DNA from: Clostridiales bacterium
Lineage (GTDB): Bacteria; Bacillota; Clostridia; Oscillospirales; Ruminococcaceae
Direction: 5' to 3'
Length of the DNA stretch: 64,000 nucleotides
Assembly: GCA_019423685.1 (NCBI GenBank)
Contig: JAHZAY010000012.1
Span: 11,033-75,032 of the forward strand
This document shows, one piece after another, positions 60,556 to 64,000 of this stretch; position 1 is the stretch's first letter; the number at the start of each line of letters is the position of its first letter. Below the pieces are notes generated by a model. The model ran no database searches. It was not told where the DNA came from and worked only from the letters and a program-made list of their open reading frames with translations. Position numbers and translations under genes: made by a program.

Positions 60556-61269
60556 TTGGAGTTGAAGGAACGGGTATACTTGGAGTGCGAACGGCAGTGG
60601 GTGTTTGCGCTGTTAATCTTTGTGGGCGGCTTTTATGGTTCCTACACCTATCTTATGCGGGGTGGAGTATTCTGCAACGCCCAGACGGCCAACTTTGTGC
60701 TGTTTGCTATTGAACTGGGAAATTTTCACTGGGCAAAAGCGGCATACTATCTGATCCCGATGACCGCGTACATGATGGGAGCTTTTGTCTCGGAAGCAAT
60801 TCCGATCAAGTTGACCAAGATCAACTTTTTGCGCTGGGAGACAATCTTGATCGGTATTGAGCTTTTGTTCATCGCAGCTTTAGGGTTTGTGCCAGACTCG
60901 GCGCCCTACCAAATTTCACAGGTGGCGATCAACTTTATCTGCTCGATGCAGTACAACACCTTCCGGCAGGCGGAGGGCGTGCCGATGGCGACAACCTTCT
61001 GCACCAACCACATCCGGCAGGTGGGCATTCACCTCTACCACTTTTTGTCCAAGCGGGAATCGGCGTTTTTGCAGCGCTTTGTCAAACATCTTGGGATGCT
61101 GCTGATGTTTGTGCTGGGCGGTGTAATCGGAGTGTTCTGCTGCCATGCTTTTGCGGGGAGGGCAATCTGGTTTGCGGCGCTGCCGATGATCTTTTTGTTT
61201 ATCAACTTCCTGCGGGCAGATTTGACGGTCGAAAAGGACAAGCTCAACACCATGCCACACGGACATTAA
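60556..61269 (+). CDS. YoaK-family (DUF1275) membrane protein
   Basis: This 237-residue membrane protein has about six helices. It shows the family pattern LLIFVGGFYGSYTYLMRGGV, FCNAQTANFVLFAIELG and later INFICSMQYNTFRQAEGVPM with MATTFCTNHIRQVG. Function of the family is unknown. I favour the TTG start at 60556, eight bases after AGGAG; a GTG three codons earlier overlaps it. Confidence 0.88.
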   Translation: MELKERVYLECERQWVFALLIFVGGFYGSYTYLMRGGVFCNAQTANFVLFAIELGNFHWAKAAYYLIPMTAYMMGAFVSEAIPIKLTKINFLRWETILIGIELLFIAALGFVPDSAPYQISQVAINFICSMQYNTFRQAEGVPMATTFCTNHIRQVGIHLYHFLSKRESAFLQRFVKHLGMLLMFVLGGVIGVFCCHAFAGRAIWFAALPMIFLFINFLRADLTVEKDKLNTMPHGH

Positions 61270-61284
61270 AGACAGATGGACAGG

Positions 61285-61315
61285 AGCGAGGGGATTTTCC
61301 CTCGCTTTTTCTTTT
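61285..61315 (+). terminator. YoaK-family gene terminator
   Basis: AGCGAGGG (61285-61292) pairs with CCCTCGCT (61299-61306), followed by TTTTCTTTT. Confidence 0.9.
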
Positions 61316-61394
61316 ACGGTTTTAAAAGTATAATGTAAAAGAAGAAAATGAAACTTTAGTGGATGAGATTTAGAATTTAATTTTGTTTTTCCTA

Positions 61395-61423
61395 TCGACA
61401 AGTGGGGCCGATTATGCTATATA
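61395..61423 (+). promoter_or_regulatory. Promoter of the second MATE gene
   Basis: TCGACA (61395-61400) and TATATA (61418-61423), 17 bases apart. Confidence 0.55.
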
Positions 61424-61459
61424 TTATAAGGAAGTTTATTTATAGAGAGGGGAATGTTC

Positions 61460-62845
61460 ATGAAGGAGAAGGAAGTTGCAACCCAGCAAAACCAGATCAC
61501 CCACGGCGTCATTTGGAAACAGTTGCTTGTTTTCTTCTTCCCAATTTTGTTGGGTACCTTTTTTCAGCAGATTTATAACACCGCCGATACGGTAGTTGTC
61601 GGCCGGTTTGTGGGCACCGAGGCGCTGGCTGCCGTTGGAGGCTCCACCAGCCAGATCATCAACCTGATCGTCAACTTCTTTACCGGTCTTGCTTCCGGCG
61701 CCACCGTTGTCATTTCCCAACACTACGGAGCAAAGGATCCGGAGGGTGTCCAAAAGGCCCTGCGCACCGCTTATGCGCTGTCCATTTTTGGCGGCATTGT
61801 CATCTCCATCCTCTCTATCCTGATTACCCGTCCGCTGCTTGAGATGCTCAATACGCCGGCAGACATTATCGACTATTCCGAGACCTATCTGCACATCTAC
61901 TTTGCAGGTCTTGTCTTTGTCTTTATCTACAACGTCGGTGCCGGTATTCTGCGTGCCGTCGGAGACAGCAGAAGGCCGCTGTACTTCCTGATCGCCTGCT
62001 GTTTTGTCAATATTGTGCTCGACGTCTCACTGGTTGTATTTTTCCACATGGGCATCGCCGGTGCGGCCATTGCAACCACCTTCTCGCAGGGCGTCAGCGC
62101 GGTGCTGGTCACCATTACCCTCTGCCGCTCCACCGATATGTTCAAGCTGCATCTGAACAAGATCCGCATTTACACCCAGCCGATGGGGTTGATTCTTAAA
62201 ATCGGATTGCCGGCCGGTTTGCAGTCCACCATGTACAGCATCTCCAACATCATCATTCAAAGTTCTCTGAATACCTTTGGTACAAAGACGGTCGCTGCGT
62301 GGACGGCCTTCGGCAAGATCGACTCGCTGTACTGGATGATCAGCGGCGCCTTTGGTATTGCGATCACCACCTTTGTAGGTCAAAACTACGGCGCAAGGAA
62401 ATTTGGCCGCATGAAGAAGAGCATCAAGATCTGTCTGGGGATGGATTTCTTCAGCTCGATTGCCATCAGCGCGCTGCTGATGTTCCTGGGCGGTTTTGTG
62501 TTCCAGCTGTTTACCACCGATACCCAGGTAATCAGCATTGGCATGGGCATTTTGCGGCTGATGGTTCCGGCCTACGCATCGTTTGCCTTTGTAGAGGTCT
62601 ACTCCGGTGCGCTGCGCGGCGCTGGCGACGTCATTCTGCCGATGCTGATGACCTGCTGTGGCATCTGCGTCTTCCGTGTCATCTGGATTTTGTTTGTCCT
62701 GCCGTTCAACAATACGCTGGATATGATTATCTACAGCTACCCGATTTCCTGGATTTTGACCGGCCTGCTGTACATTGTGTACTACTACAGAAAGAAACAG
62801 CAGTTCCCGGACACCGACGAGCCGGACAATGCACAACAAGCGTAA
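61460..62845 (+). CDS. MATE-family efflux transporter 2
   Basis: This 461-residue twelve-helix transporter has repeats seen at WKQLLVFFFPILLGTFFQQI, NTADTVVVGRFVGTEALAAV, and in the second half LKIGLPAGLQSTMYSISNII. It is a separate paralog from 45242, and also a drug/metabolite exporter type. The ATG at 61460 has GAGGGG seven bases upstream; the ATG two codons earlier is less well placed. Substrate unknown. Confidence 0.93.
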   Translation: MKEKEVATQQNQITHGVIWKQLLVFFFPILLGTFFQQIYNTADTVVVGRFVGTEALAAVGGSTSQIINLIVNFFTGLASGATVVISQHYGAKDPEGVQKALRTAYALSIFGGIVISILSILITRPLLEMLNTPADIIDYSETYLHIYFAGLVFVFIYNVGAGILRAVGDSRRPLYFLIACCFVNIVLDVSLVVFFHMGIAGAAIATTFSQGVSAVLVTITLCRSTDMFKLHLNKIRIYTQPMGLILKIGLPAGLQSTMYSISNIIIQSSLNTFGTKTVAAWTAFGKIDSLYWMISGAFGIAITTFVGQNYGARKFGRMKKSIKICLGMDFFSSIAISALLMFLGGFVFQLFTTDTQVISIGMGILRLMVPAYASFAFVEVYSGALRGAGDVILPMLMTCCGICVFRVIWILFVLPFNNTLDMIIYSYPISWILTGLLYIVYYYRKKQQFPDTDEPDNAQQA

Positions 62846-62858
62846 ATCATAACAGAGA

Positions 62859-62890
62859 AAAATCCTCCGCAACTTGCGGAGGATTTTTTT
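62859..62890 (+). terminator. Terminator of the second MATE gene
   Basis: AAAATCCTCCGCAA (62859-62872) pairs with 62874-62887, followed by T's. Confidence 0.9.
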
Positions 62891-62933
62891 TCGGGTGTAT
62901 AATGGAAAAAACACTTTCAAGGAGGAAATTTAA

Positions 62934-63818
62934 ATGGATACAAAATTGGTTTTGCTGGGGACAGGAACGCCCAATGCCTGCCCCAATGCCAGCGGGCCTT
63001 CCTCGGCAGTCGTCGTGGGGGACAGGGCGTACTTGGTTGACTTTGGGCCGGGAGTAGTGCGCCAAGCTTCCAAGGCATATTACAAGGGGGTAGATGCGCT
63101 GCGGCCGGACCTGTTAACGGTGGCGTTTTGCACCCATCTGCACACCGACCACACCGCGGGGTATCCAGACCTGATCTTTACCCCGTGGGTGCTGGAACGC
63201 GCTGAGCCGCTCAAGGTCTACGGGCCAAAGGGCATTGGGTCGATGACCGAACACATCTTGCAGGCTTACGTGGTGGACATCGACTTTCGCCTGCACGGCT
63301 TTGAACGCGCCAACGAGGTGGGGTACCAGGTACAGGCTACCGAGATAGAGCCAGGGATTGTGTATGCCGATGATCGGGTGACGGTGGAGGCGTTTGCGGT
63401 GAGCCACGGCACCTTGGAGTCCTACGGGTACCAGTTTACCACCGTGGACGGCAAGGTGATCGTCATCAGTGGGGACACCGCGCCGCTGGAAATTGTGGCG
63501 GAGAAAGCAAGGGGATGCGACATCCTGCTGCACGAGGTGGAGTATGCCGCAGGCATTGCCAGCCGGGAGCCGAAATGGCAGAAATACCACCGAGAGGTGC
63601 ACACCCTGAGCACCGATTTGGCGGGGGTTGCCAGCAAAGCCCAGCCGAAATTGCTGGTGACCTATCACCGCATTTACCACATGAACATACAGGACAATAC
63701 CCAAAACCTTCCTGCCGAAATGCAGCGCCGCTGCGAAGCAATCTTGCGGGAGATTGGCCAAGCGGGGTACAGTGGGACGGTGGTCAACGGGGAAGATTTG
63801 GACATTTTTAGCGTTTGA
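62934..63818 (+). CDS. Metallo-beta-lactamase fold hydrolase (RNase Z-like)
   Basis: This 294-residue MBL-fold hydrolase resembles the RNase Z/arylsulfatase group. Metal ligands: THLHTDHTAGYPDL (about 67-80), the later Asp in VISGDTAPL, the His in LLHEVEYA, and YHRI near the end. Members of this group process tRNA 3' ends or cleave other phosphodiesters/sulfates. Without the classical exosite arm I would not name it rnz. AAGGAGG precedes the ATG at 62934. Confidence 0.85.
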   Translation: MDTKLVLLGTGTPNACPNASGPSSAVVVGDRAYLVDFGPGVVRQASKAYYKGVDALRPDLLTVAFCTHLHTDHTAGYPDLIFTPWVLERAEPLKVYGPKGIGSMTEHILQAYVVDIDFRLHGFERANEVGYQVQATEIEPGIVYADDRVTVEAFAVSHGTLESYGYQFTTVDGKVIVISGDTAPLEIVAEKARGCDILLHEVEYAAGIASREPKWQKYHREVHTLSTDLAGVASKAQPKLLVTYHRIYHMNIQDNTQNLPAEMQRRCEAILREIGQAGYSGTVVNGEDLDIFSV

Positions 63819-63961
63819 TACTTGTAAAATGTTCTAAAAACAAAAGATGACCAGTTAGCGTCAGAAACGGACAGGTCGCACAGATTAGATTCCATTGAAT
63901 CTTTGTAGAACCAGTGATATACTGACCTTGGAATCGAAAAGGTTCTAAAAAGCCTAGGCTT

Positions 63962-63993
63962 TTTATGTCCCTGAGCACTCTCAGGGACATAAA
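63962..63993. other. Perfect hairpin at the window's right edge; spacer 63819-64000
   Basis: TTTATGTCCCTGAG (63962-63975) pairs perfectly with 63980-63993 around CACT. A shorter TTCTAAAAA repeat lies at 63833 and 63943. This may be a terminator, or an end of an element beyond the window. No gene in 63819-64000. Confidence 0.55.
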
Positions 63994-64000
63994 GTGTGTT

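Overview
This window spans a chromosomal replication origin of a Gram-positive Firmicute. The order rpmH-rnpA-yidD-yidC-jag-mnmE-mnmG-rsmG-noc-like ... parA-parB to the left of dnaA, and dnaN-yaaA-recF-remB-gyrB-gyrA to the right, is the classical Firmicutes origin cluster. Moderate-to-high GC, sporulation/Clostridia-type families (SpoIID, YlzJ, TepA, YoaK, FatA-type thioesterase), a T-box leader and a likely selenoprotein point to a gut Clostridia member, most likely Oscillospirales (Ruminococcaceae/Butyricicoccaceae-like). That last step is inference; no marker settles the genus.

Layout. 1-0.35 kb: the end of a tRNA cluster (Glu partial, Met). 0.35-4.5 kb: acyl-ACP thioesterase, parB, parA, four parS sites and a secreted serpin. 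4.5-15.2 kb: an accessory catabolic island with a GntR/UTRA regulator, a FrlB-like deglycase, two cytoplasmic peptidases (M20 and C39-like), a complete Opp/Dpp peptide ABC transporter and a divergent FrlD-like kinase. This looks like a locus for importing and dismantling glycated (Amadori) amino acids or peptides. 15.6-25.2 kb: noc-like gene, rsmG, a fifth parS, mnmG, mnmE, a GNAT gene, jag, yidC, yidD, rnpA, rpmH, mostly transcribed away from the origin. 25.2-27.7 kb: bipartite oriC around dnaA, with DnaA-box-like motifs upstream of dnaA. Between dnaA and dnaN lie an array of box-like motifs and a DnaA-trio/AT-rich unwinding element. 27.7-36.8 kb: dnaN to gyrA, with two small membrane proteins between gyrB and gyrA.

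36.9-43 kb (minus strand): a small ORF, ftsK, ylzJ, tepA, a GNAT gene and fructose-bisphosphate aldolase. 43-48.7 kb (plus strand): phosphoglucomutase/phosphomannomutase, a MATE exporter and an LTA-synthase-like enzyme. 48.8-55.2 kb (minus strand): a very unusual 1083-residue protein joining a CinA/MoCF-like domain, one membrane helix, a class B sortase and a SpoIID domain; then thrS and a Nudix hydrolase behind a T-box. 55.8-64 kb: rny, two glutaredoxin-like genes (one Cys, one with an in-frame TGA exactly at the redox Cys, probably selenocysteine), murD, two small membrane proteins, a second MATE exporter and an RNase Z-like metallo-hydrolase.

The most notable items are the selenoprotein candidate, the CinA-like/sortase B/SpoIID fusion, the glycated-peptide locus, the serpin beside the parS cluster, and the readable origin-unwinding architecture.
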